From: an uncultured Clostridia bacterium
Lineage (GTDB): Bacteria > Bacillota > Clostridia > Lachnospirales > CAG-274
Length of the DNA: 64,000 bases
Direction of reading: 5' to 3'
Assembly (NCBI GenBank): GCA_944381435.1
Contig: CALWLD010000004.1
Span: forward strand, 1-64,000
Within the stretch, counting starts at the first letter, position 1; the number at the start of each line of letters is the position of its first letter. Both the position numbers and the translations under genes were made by a program. A model generated the notes under the pieces. The model had not been told where the DNA came from and ran no database searches. It saw only the letters and a list, made by a program, of their open reading frames with translations. Shown here piece after piece: positions 56,301 to 64,000 of the stretch.

Positions 56301-58154
56301 TCACCTCTTAAATTTTATAAGCTTTTTTAAAAACCTGCTAGGTATCATATTGTTGTCATATTTTGTTTTTAATATAGATATATATAAAAGCATTCTTGCT
56401 CTTGTTAAAGCTACATAAAATAACCTTCTTTCTTCTTCTATTTCTTCTTTTGATTTGCTTTTTTCGTGAGGGATAACCCCATCAATACAGCTTATAACAA
56501 AAACCACATCAAATTCTAACCCTTTAGCACTGTGCATAGTAGTTAAAACTACGCCTCTTTGGTTATCTTTATTTTTACTTTTTTTATTTATTTCTTCTTT
56601 TAAGGTATCTATATTTTTTAAATATTTTTCTATGCTTTCATATCCTTTTGCCGTTTCTAAAATTTCTCTAGTTATTTCTATTAAGCCTTTCACACCTATC
56701 TTTTTAAAATCGGCATAATCTTCTAAATATTCTTCATACCCAACATTGTTTAAAATATATTTTATTGCATCATAAGGTTTTTTTGTTTTAATATTTCCTA
56801 AATGAAATAACAAATTATTTATATTTTCTAACTGCCAAGATTTTAAGCTTGTATTACAATATAAATGTTCTAATATAGGTGTTTTGTTTTTACATATATC
56901 AAAAGCATCTAATATTAAATTTTTATTTAAAAACCTTTTAGGCTTATTAGCTATTTTAACAAAAGAATCATTGTCATATTTATTTATGGCAAGGCTTAAA
57001 TAAGCTATAATATCTTTGGCTATAAAATGGTCATAAATGCTTGGCATCTTATCCTTTAATTGATATTCTATGTTGTAGTCCATTAATTTTTCTATAATAG
57101 CTCTTGCCTGCATATTAGTTCTGTATATTATTGCTATTTCATCTAATTCATAACTTTTTTGTAAATCTTGTATTTTTTCAGCAATTCGCTTTGCTTCTTC
57201 TTCTGTATCATAAGAACGCATTAATATAGGTGTTTTAAATTCTTTTTCAGTTCCTATAATATCTTTCTCGTATCTATTTTTGTTATCTTTTATTATTGAA
57301 TTGCATAGGCTTATTATTTGGTCTGTAGAACGATAATTAACATTTAAAACTACCTTTTTAGTATCTAAAAAATCTTTAGGAAAAGATAATAAAAATTCTG
57401 GTCTTGAACCTCTAAAGCCATATATGCTTTGGTCGTCATCTCCTACTACAAATATGTTATTTTCATTTCCTGATAGCATTTTTATACATTCGTATTGTAC
57501 TCTGTTTATATCTTGAAATTCATCTATTAAAATATATTTGTATCTATTTTGCCAAAACTTTCTAGCATTTAAATCATCTTTTAAAACTTCATAACATTTT
57601 AATAACATATCATCAAAATCTATTTTTCTAATTTGCTTTTTAACCTCTTCATATTCTCTATAAATTATTTTAAAAGTATTGCTGTTGGTAGATTTACTGT
57701 TAAATACATTATAGTCTATAAGTTCGTTTTTAACTAAAGATATTTCGCTTATAACATCTTGAACAAACTCATCATAGTTTTCAAAGGAAACTTCATTTTT
57801 AGCTATAATCCTCTTTATTATTTCTATTTTTTCATCATCATTTAATATGCTTGATAAATCATATTTAAAATAACCCCTTATTATCCTGTAAAAGCAAGAG
57901 TGAAAAGTGCCAAAAGATACATTGTAATTATTTTTACATATGTTATAAAACCTTTCTTTCATTTCTTCAGATGCTGACTTTGTAAAGGTTATAACTAATA
58001 TATCTTTAGGGTCTATATTAAATTTTTCTATTAAATTTTTTATACGATATGTTATAACTGTTGTTTTACCACTTCCAGGACCAGATAAAACCATCATAGG
58101 CCCCTTATTGTGTAATATAGCTTTTTCTTGGTTTTTATTTAACATTAAATTCAT
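56301..58154 (-). CDS. UvrD/PcrA-family DNA helicase
   Basis: A 617-residue superfamily 1A helicase. The Walker A is SGPGSGKTTVITYRI (about 24-38), motif II is ILIDEFQDINRVQ, motif III is VVGDDDQSIYGFRGS, motif V/VI regions are TMHSAKGLEFDVVFV and RRLFYVALTRARML. It is about 100 residues shorter than PcrA, mainly at the C-terminus, so it may be a second UvrD-like helicase rather than PcrA itself. The site is GGTGAG. Its TGA stop overlaps the ribosome site of the microprotein gene. Confidence 0.9.
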   Translation of the reverse strand: MNLMLNKNQEKAILHNKGPMMVLSGPGSGKTTVITYRIKNLIEKFNIDPKDILVITFTKSASEEMKERFYNICKNNYNVSFGTFHSCFYRIIRGYFKYDLSSILNDDEKIEIIKRIIAKNEVSFENYDEFVQDVISEISLVKNELIDYNVFNSKSTNSNTFKIIYREYEEVKKQIRKIDFDDMLLKCYEVLKDDLNARKFWQNRYKYILIDEFQDINRVQYECIKMLSGNENNIFVVGDDDQSIYGFRGSRPEFLLSFPKDFLDTKKVVLNVNYRSTDQIISLCNSIIKDNKNRYEKDIIGTEKEFKTPILMRSYDTEEEAKRIAEKIQDLQKSYELDEIAIIYRTNMQARAIIEKLMDYNIEYQLKDKMPSIYDHFIAKDIIAYLSLAINKYDNDSFVKIANKPKRFLNKNLILDAFDICKNKTPILEHLYCNTSLKSWQLENINNLLFHLGNIKTKKPYDAIKYILNNVGYEEYLEDYADFKKIGVKGLIEITREILETAKGYESIEKYLKNIDTLKEEINKKSKNKDNQRGVVLTTMHSAKGLEFDVVFVISCIDGVIPHEKSKSKEEIEEERRLFYVALTRARMLLYISILKTKYDNNMIPSRFLKKLIKFKR

Positions 58155-58267
58155 TATTAGCTCACCTATTATTTTTTTACCTACTAATTATATATTATAA
58201 CTTAATAATATTTAATCTTCAAGCTATATTTATAAATTTTTAATATAGTATCAAAATAATACATTAT

Positions 58268-58297
58268 AAAAAGGCTATACAATAATATAGCCTTTTT
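58268..58297 (-). terminator. Terminator after lacZ on the minus strand
   Basis: AAAAAGGCTATA and TATAGCCTTTTT form a hairpin 8 nt beyond the lacZ stop. Confidence 0.75.
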
Positions 58298-58304
58298 ACT
58301 GTAT

Positions 58305-61298
58305 TTACTTAGTTCCTTTTATATAAAATTTACATTTTAAGCCTTCTTTTAAATCTATCATATATTCTTTATGAGGTGTTGCTCCCCAGCTGTTATCTCC
58401 TCCAACCCCCATCTGAACAGAAGATACTTTTAAAACTGTATTAAAAGGTGTAGGAAGCTCATATAAATGGTTAGCATTTTCTAATTGATGAGGGGTGTAG
58501 TTTAAAGCACTAATATTTAAGCTATCACCGTATATTTTAAGACCGATGTTATCATCGTTGTAAACATTAGCGTATCTAGTTTCTGTATGGTTGCCACATT
58601 CTTGAGGTAAAACATATTTAGGCATAGATTTATTTATTTTTTGGTTATAAATACCTATTTTATAACCATTTTTTCTGTCCACATATGTTTCATCTATTCC
58701 TCTTCCATACCAAGTTAAATTATTACAATCTAAAGGCATTTTTATAACAAACCCAAACTCTGGAATATTTTCTATATTTTTAACAGGTTTAAGCTCCATA
58801 TCAACCTCTATTGTGCCATCGCCAAATACAGTATATATAGCAGTTAAGCTATCCTTATCTAATAAAGGCATTTCATAATCTATTTTTATAGAAACGCTGT
58901 TTTCATTTTGTTTAGCCTCTTTTATAATACCTTTTATATACATACTGTTAACTTTCCATATAGCAAGCTTTCTCTGTAAACCTGCCCCTATGTCGTTTTG
59001 TATAGGAGCTCTCCAAAAGTTAGGCATAACAGGTTCTTCTATAAGCTCTTTATCTCCTATTTTATAAGATATTAAGCCCCCTTTTACTTTAGAAAATAAA
59101 ATGCTACAATCCTTGCATAAAATTCCTACGTTGTTAAAATCATCTATTAAAACAGGCTTATAGCTTAAATCTTTTTCTATAGTCATTTTTCCTATGCTTC
59201 TTTGTTCAAAGGCAACTTCATAGCCTTTTTTAGCCCAAAGTTCATCTTCTTTTAAAACAATAGATATAATAACTGTATATTCTTTTGTTTTATCCATATT
59301 AAATAAATTATAAGGTAAGTAATATTCTTTAGTTTGTAACGGTGGTATGTCTATATGTATTAAATCTTTTTGTATTTCTTTCCCATTTTCTAATAATATA
59401 GCAAAACAATCATATTTTTTAGTATCTATAAATAAATTTTTGTTAAAGATTGTAAAACTATTTTCTCTAATATTTATAGAAAACTGCTGATAACAGTACT
59501 TAACCTGAGACATTTTAGGGCTAGGTGTTCTATCTACAAAAACTATACCATTAGCTGAAAAATCATAGTCTGCTGGCCTATCGTAAAAATCTCCACCATA
59601 ACCATAAAATCTTTGTCCGTTAGGTGATTTACTTTCTATCACTTGGTCAACAAAATCCCATATAAACCCACCTTGATAAAGAGGCTCTTCTTCTGTTAGC
59701 TTTGTATATTTTTCTAGATTACCTGTAGAATTACCCATAGCGTGTGCATATTCACAACAAATAAAAGGCTTATCTTTATGCTCTTTTAAAAATTCTTTTA
59801 TACTGTTAACCCCTGGATACATTTGAGATTCTATATCTGTTGTATCATTGAATCTTCTATCTAGGCTAACCCCTTCATAATGTACAAGCCTTGTGTCATC
59901 TTTTTCTTTAAATAACTTACTCATTTTGTAAATATTTTCCCCACCAAAAGATTCGTTACCACAAGATAATATTAATACACAGCTATGGTTTTTATCCCTT
60001 TGCCACATAGAATTTGCCCTATCTAAAACATTTTCTGTCCATTCTTTTCTACCATTAGGTAAGATATAGTCATCTCTACAATCTAACCAAAATACACTAC
60101 CCCAACTTCCGTGTGTTTCTAGGTTAGTTTCGTCTATTACATATATGCCGTATTCATCGCAAACTTCATAAAAATAAGATTGGTTAGGATAATGTGATGT
60201 TCTTATTGCATTTATGTTGTTTCTTTTGCATATTTTAATATCTTCTATTATATCTTCTTTTGTTATAGCCCTACCGTTTTTAGCAGAAAATTCGTGCCTA
60301 TTAACCCCGTTAAATACAAGCCTTTTACCGTTTAAATATATTATAGAATTTTCTATATATATTTTCCTAAAGCCTATTTTTTGAAGTATAACTTCTTGCA
60401 AGGTGTTATCCTCATTATAAACTTCTATCTTTAATGTATATAAATTAGGCTCTTCTCCGCTCCATAATTTAACATTTTCCACATTAAAGCTAATTTCTTT
60501 ATCATCAAGGCTTTTATATTCTTCATATATTTTTTGCTCTTTTAAAAAAAGCTTAATGTTAGCTTTCGCTCCTTTATTATTCTCTGTAATATGGCTTATG
60601 TGTACTCTTGCATTTTTAAAGCTATCATCTAAAACAGGCTTAACAAAAATATCTTTTATATGTACAAAAGGCTTTGTGTATATAAAAACATCTCTAAATA
60701 TACCAGAAAAACGCCAAAAATCTTGGTCTTCTAGCCAGCTACCACTGCACCATTTAAAAACTTGCACAATTATTTTGTTGTCCCCTTCAGTAACATATTT
60801 TGTAATGTCAAATTCGGAAGGTGTAAAGCTATCTTCGCTATAACCTACAAATTTGTTATTTATCCACAAAGCCATAGCACTTTCAACACCTTGAAAAGAA
60901 ACTATTAAAGGCATATCTTTTTTATAATTAGGTATGCTAAAGTTTCTTACATAAGTTGCTACAGGGTTAAATTCTTTAGGAGCTTCCCCTGTTTTAACTT
61001 TTTCTTTTCCTTCCCAAGGATACATTACATTTACATATTGAGGAACATCAAAACCTTGTAGCTGTATATGTCCTGGTACATTTATAGTGTGTTTTTTATA
61101 ATTTTCAAAATCTAAATTTTCTATCTTTATGCTTTCTTCATAGTTTTTAGCATAATAAAAATCCCATTTACCATTTAAGCTATATATAAAATCTTCTCTA
61201 CATTCTAAATCTTTAAAAAATTTATGGTCAGAATGTGCCTCTAACCTATTTACATTAAAAATTTCAGGGTTATTTAACCAAGTGTAATCAAAATTCAT
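58305..61298 (-). CDS. lacZ: Beta-galactosidase, GH2 (LacZ type)
   Basis: A 997-residue, five-domain glycoside hydrolase family 2 enzyme, full length for LacZ. It has an N-terminal sugar-binding domain (SLNGKWDFYYAKN, PWEGKE), an immunoglobulin-like domain, and a TIM barrel with the acid/base Glu449 in SCGNESFGG and the nucleophile Glu516 in CCEYAHAMGNS. HYPN-type motifs (RTSHYPNQ) precede these, and the C-terminal Bgal small chain (GWYGRG-like LTWYGRGID) follows. No signal peptide, so it is cytoplasmic; it hydrolyses lactose or related galactosides. No transporter or regulator is adjacent. A GGAGG site precedes the ATG. Confidence 0.95.
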   Translation of the reverse strand: MNFDYTWLNNPEIFNVNRLEAHSDHKFFKDLECREDFIYSLNGKWDFYYAKNYEESIKIENLDFENYKKHTINVPGHIQLQGFDVPQYVNVMYPWEGKEKVKTGEAPKEFNPVATYVRNFSIPNYKKDMPLIVSFQGVESAMALWINNKFVGYSEDSFTPSEFDITKYVTEGDNKIIVQVFKWCSGSWLEDQDFWRFSGIFRDVFIYTKPFVHIKDIFVKPVLDDSFKNARVHISHITENNKGAKANIKLFLKEQKIYEEYKSLDDKEISFNVENVKLWSGEEPNLYTLKIEVYNEDNTLQEVILQKIGFRKIYIENSIIYLNGKRLVFNGVNRHEFSAKNGRAITKEDIIEDIKICKRNNINAIRTSHYPNQSYFYEVCDEYGIYVIDETNLETHGSWGSVFWLDCRDDYILPNGRKEWTENVLDRANSMWQRDKNHSCVLILSCGNESFGGENIYKMSKLFKEKDDTRLVHYEGVSLDRRFNDTTDIESQMYPGVNSIKEFLKEHKDKPFICCEYAHAMGNSTGNLEKYTKLTEEEPLYQGGFIWDFVDQVIESKSPNGQRFYGYGGDFYDRPADYDFSANGIVFVDRTPSPKMSQVKYCYQQFSINIRENSFTIFNKNLFIDTKKYDCFAILLENGKEIQKDLIHIDIPPLQTKEYYLPYNLFNMDKTKEYTVIISIVLKEDELWAKKGYEVAFEQRSIGKMTIEKDLSYKPVLIDDFNNVGILCKDCSILFSKVKGGLISYKIGDKELIEEPVMPNFWRAPIQNDIGAGLQRKLAIWKVNSMYIKGIIKEAKQNENSVSIKIDYEMPLLDKDSLTAIYTVFGDGTIEVDMELKPVKNIENIPEFGFVIKMPLDCNNLTWYGRGIDETYVDRKNGYKIGIYNQKINKSMPKYVLPQECGNHTETRYANVYNDDNIGLKIYGDSLNISALNYTPHQLENANHLYELPTPFNTVLKVSSVQMGVGGDNSWGATPHKEYMIDLKEGLKCKFYIKGTK

Positions 61299-61460
61299 AC
61301 ATTACACCTCCATTATAATTTTTATTTTAAATTATATATTATTTTATGTGTGTTGTATACTTTATAATGTAACAAATAATATTTTTATTAGTATTTGCCA
61401 AATTTGTTATACACTTTTTGTGAAATAATTAGTTTTAACATAAATTTAATAATATTTTTA

Positions 61461-61489
61461 TTACAATTATTTATTTTTTATGATATAAT
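61461..61489 (+). promoter_or_regulatory. SigA-type promoter for the prepilin peptidase operon
   Basis: TTACAA (61461-61466), 17-nt spacer, TATAAT (61484-61489), 30 nt before ATG 61520. The 220-nt gap to lacZ holds nothing else I can name. Confidence 0.5.
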
Positions 61490-61519
61490 AAAAGAAAAAT
61501 ATAAATTTAAGGAGTTTTT

Positions 61520-62185
61520 ATGATATATTTAATATTATCTAGTATTATAATAGGCTTTCTGTCTAATTTTGTAATTTATATGTATTGTAAAGATGATTTT
61601 TCTATAAAAAATTTATTTTCTTTAAATGCATTAAAAAATAAACTTTCCGTTTCTTTAGTAGTTTTATTAAATATAGTAAGTTATGTTCTTGTAAATTATA
61701 CCTTTGGCTTATCTATATATGCTGTTTTTTATTGTTTAATATTTTCTATTTTAATTTGTCTATCTGTTATAGATGTAAAAATTGGTATAGTACCCGATAC
61801 TTTAAATATATTAATTTTTATAATAAGCATTTTATTTATTATCATTACCAAGCAAGATATAGTCTATCACATTGTAGGCTTCTTTTTAATTAGTGTGCCA
61901 TTTTTATTAATAGCTATTTTAACTCAAGGGATAGGCGGTGGAGACATTAAGCTTTTTGCTGTTACAGGGTTGTTTTTAGGCTCAATCCATATATTTTTAG
62001 CTATGTTTTTCTGCTGTTTTATAGCATCTATTGTTGGTGTAACTCTAAAATATATAAACAAAATTAAACTAATAAATGATAGACCTTCTATACCTTTGGT
62101 ACCTTTTATTTCTATTGGTGTAATAATATCTGGGCTATATGGCGATAAAATATTAAACTGGTATTTTTCTAAATTTTTTTATTAA
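61520..62185 (+). CDS. Type IV prepilin peptidase (A24 family)
   Basis: A 221-residue membrane protein with about seven helices. The catalytic aspartates of A24 peptidases are in SVIDVKIGIVPD and GGGDIKL (GxGD). The N-terminal Cys-containing methyltransferase domain of PilD is lacking, so only cleavage is predicted (TadV/CpaA-like short type). It processes prepilin-like signal peptides of pilus or competence pseudopilins; none is nearby. It is followed 30 nt later by a PEGA-domain protein, probably co-transcribed. Confidence 0.85.
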   Translation: MIYLILSSIIIGFLSNFVIYMYCKDDFSIKNLFSLNALKNKLSVSLVVLLNIVSYVLVNYTFGLSIYAVFYCLIFSILICLSVIDVKIGIVPDTLNILIFIISILFIIITKQDIVYHIVGFFLISVPFLLIAILTQGIGGGDIKLFAVTGLFLGSIHIFLAMFFCCFIASIVGVTLKYINKIKLINDRPSIPLVPFISIGVIISGLYGDKILNWYFSKFFY

Positions 62186-62215
62186 TATGTTTTTAAGCTT
62201 AATTATGGAGGATAT

Positions 62216-63688
62216 ATGAATAATAAATCAAACAAAAGTTTTAATGATACACCCCTTACTGATTTAGATTATGGAGGAGTTATATATGAACCTAGTGAAA
62301 ATGCAAAAAAATTCCAAAAATCTAAACAAAAGCTAAATGATAAGTCTGTTGTAAAAAAACAAATAAAAAAAGCACCTAACTTTAATTTTGGGTTATTTTT
62401 AAGCTTAACAATTAGCATAGGTGTTGTAATTTTTATAATTGTAACATCTTTAACTTATTCTTCAATATCATCTTATATAGGTCTGCCAAAACCTACGGAT
62501 AACATAGAGCAAGATATAAATAACTTACCTAATGATAATAACTCCCTTGTATTAGATTCTAGTACAAACGAAAACTTAACTGGGATAATAAAAAATATTG
62601 ATTACGAAAAAAATATTTTTACATTTACAGATATAAAAACTAATAAAATATATACATTAAAAGCTAAACCTTCAACAGTCTTTAAAGATAAATATGACAA
62701 TATGTTAACCATATCTGAAGTGAAAACAGGCTCTATAGTAGATTTTTCTTTTGATGATAGCAATAAGTTAAACTATGTAAAGGAAAACAGCAATAGTTTT
62801 TCATTAGAAAACGTAACTAATGCAAAAATAGATTTAGAGCTAAACCTACTATCTATAAATGATAAATCATACAAAATAGATGATAATGTTAATGTATTAA
62901 AAAATGCACAGCCTTATGATATAATAAATATATCTTCTTTAGATATTATAGACATAAAAGGCTATGACAATACAATTTATTTTATAGATGTAAAAAAAGG
63001 TAATGGTACATTAAAGCTAACCAATAAACCTAATTTAACTAATGCTTTTGTAGAGATTGACCGTGATATTTTTAAATCTTTATCTGAAATAGATACTGTT
63101 AATTTATCTGAAGGTAAGCATAAGGTTGTTATAAGAAGTGATGATAGTATATCTTTTGTAAAAGAAGTAGATATAATATCAGGGGAAGAAACTGTATTAG
63201 ATTTATCTCAAATTCAAAACAAAACTGCTACGCTACTTATAAAAAGTAACGTTACAGATTACACACTATATATAAATAACACAGTTGAAACATCTAGAGA
63301 ACCTTTAAAGCTTTCTTACGGAACATATACCATTAGGGCAGAAAAAGAAGGTTACACACCTTTTGAAACTCAAATTTCTATAAACAGCCCACAAGCAACC
63401 CTTAATATAAATCTAGAAAAAATAGAAAAAGTAGGTGAAGTAAACATATCATCTAACCCAGATAACGCTGAAGTTTATATAAACAATGCTTTCGTTGGTT
63501 ATACACCTTTAAATTATAAAGTTCCTCAAGGCGTTCACACTATTACCCTTAAAAAATCTGGTTATAACGATTTTGTTTTATCTAGCGTTACAATAGGAGA
63601 AGAGGAAAGTTCTTTTAATATTACTATGCATAAATCACAAACAGAAACTACTACCCAAGATACTACCCCTGAAGAACCTACTATATAA
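62216..63688 (+). CDS. PEGA-domain membrane protein
   Basis: A 490-residue protein: a basic cytoplasmic N-terminus (1-52), one membrane helix (about 55-78), an exported beta-rich region with two related blocks (about 105-170 and 175-240), and two PEGA-type domains near the C-terminus (KLSYGTYTIRAEKEGYTPFE at about 360; SSNPDNAEVYINNAFVGYTP at about 415). A Thr-rich tail follows. PEGA domains are found in surface and S-layer-type proteins. The AGGAGG-like site (ATGGAGGATAT) precedes ATG 62216. Its partner in the operon is the prepilin peptidase. Confidence 0.8.
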   Translation: MNNKSNKSFNDTPLTDLDYGGVIYEPSENAKKFQKSKQKLNDKSVVKKQIKKAPNFNFGLFLSLTISIGVVIFIIVTSLTYSSISSYIGLPKPTDNIEQDINNLPNDNNSLVLDSSTNENLTGIIKNIDYEKNIFTFTDIKTNKIYTLKAKPSTVFKDKYDNMLTISEVKTGSIVDFSFDDSNKLNYVKENSNSFSLENVTNAKIDLELNLLSINDKSYKIDDNVNVLKNAQPYDIINISSLDIIDIKGYDNTIYFIDVKKGNGTLKLTNKPNLTNAFVEIDRDIFKSLSEIDTVNLSEGKHKVVIRSDDSISFVKEVDIISGEETVLDLSQIQNKTATLLIKSNVTDYTLYINNTVETSREPLKLSYGTYTIRAEKEGYTPFETQISINSPQATLNINLEKIEKVGEVNISSNPDNAEVYINNAFVGYTPLNYKVPQGVHTITLKKSGYNDFVLSSVTIGEEESSFNITMHKSQTETTTQDTTPEEPTI

Positions 63689-63721
63689 TAAAATCCACCT
63701 ATAATAGGTGGATTTTATTAT
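63687..63721. terminator. Convergent terminator
   Basis: TAATAAAATCCACCT and its complement flank ATAAT; T-runs occur on both strands. It terminates the PEGA gene and the ABC-F gene that converge here. Confidence 0.85.
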
Positions 63722-63735
63722 ATATACTTTTAAAG

Positions 63736-64000
63736 CTAAATGGAAAGTTCTTCCCATTTTTCATATAAATCATTAAGCTCTTTTTCTAAATTTTCTTTTT
63801 CCTCATAAATTTCTCTTGATTTATATGCATTTGTATAAACTTCTTCAAGAGCAAGCATATCATCTGCCTCTTTTATTTTAGCTTCTATTTTTTCTATTTC
63901 TTCCTCTATTTTCTTTAATGCATTTTGTTTTTTTCTAAGCTCTGCCTGAGCCTCTTTTTGTGCTTTCCAGTCTAGCTTTGTATCAGATACAGGGTTATTT
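63736..64000 (-). CDS. ABC-F family ATPase, C-terminal end (partial)
   Basis: Eighty-eight codons of a protein running off the right edge, ending at TAG 63736-63738. They form a highly charged coiled coil (QKEAQAELRKKQNALKKIEE, then EEKENLEKELNDLYEKWEEL), the typical C-terminal domain of ABC-F translation factors (Uup/YdiF type). The preceding NNPVSDTKLDWKAQ fits the linker after the second ATPase domain. The ATPase domains are outside the window, so family assignment rests on the tail only. Confidence 0.7.
   Translation of the reverse strand, partial: NNPVSDTKLDWKAQKEAQAELRKKQNALKKIEEEIEKIEAKIKEADDMLALEEVYTNAYKSREIYEEKENLEKELNDLYEKWEELSI

Overview
This window comes from a very AT-rich, low-GC, Gram-positive, spore-forming anaerobe of the class Clostridia, probably Lachnospirales-like. 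The evidence is the spoIIGA-sigE pair, a DUF3794/LysM spore-morphogenesis protein, single-chain glycyl-tRNA synthetase, YhaM, AddA, strong AGGAGG ribosome-binding sites and many short AT-rich hairpin terminators. TGA is used as a stop codon (for example the ATGA overlap of the response regulator and sensor kinase genes), so the standard bacterial code applies. No rRNA, tRNA or CRISPR array was seen.

Positions 1-9300 are an accessory region, almost entirely on the minus strand. It is a graveyard of polymorphic-toxin (Rhs) cassettes. There are four copies of the Rhs core tail; three lead into different C-terminal toxin remnants, each followed by a small gene in the immunity position. Two further toxin/immunity-like pairs lack a visible core. 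Toxins and cores carry nonsense codons and frameshifts, while several putative immunity genes are intact. Interspersed are an IS3-family transposase remnant, a split and inverted Rpn-family nuclease gene, and two displaced copies of a LysM tail related to the end of the gene at 15004-16569.

Positions 9400-14700 hold a Bce-type peptide-resistance module (TraX-like membrane protein, ABC ATPase, FtsX-type permease, OmpR-type regulator, intramembrane-sensing kinase) with a candidate regulator box upstream. Next come the spore-morphogenesis protein and a type II topoisomerase pair (ParC/ParE-like), both on the minus strand.

Positions 21000-29500 (plus strand) carry RNA-metabolism genes (radical SAM, YhaM, RlmD, TtcA), a two-gene Cas4-like membrane nuclease, the sporulation pair spoIIGA-sigE, and a queuosine-precursor transporter behind a preQ1-I riboswitch. 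Positions 29700-43800 (minus strand) carry addA, guaB, an aldo/keto reductase, glyS, pyrG, an iron alcohol dehydrogenase and truA. Two related hairpin-rich intergenic elements lie at 29.5 kb and 40.6 kb.

Positions 43900-64000 hold a BFD-like [2Fe-2S] protein, a 1072-residue hook-length-control-like protein, an ABC-2 exporter, a cluster of envelope proteins (VanW, two DUF4097 proteins, a large acidic membrane protein and a 37-residue membrane peptide), a PcrA-like helicase, LacZ, a prepilin peptidase with a PEGA-domain protein, and the end of an ABC-F gene.
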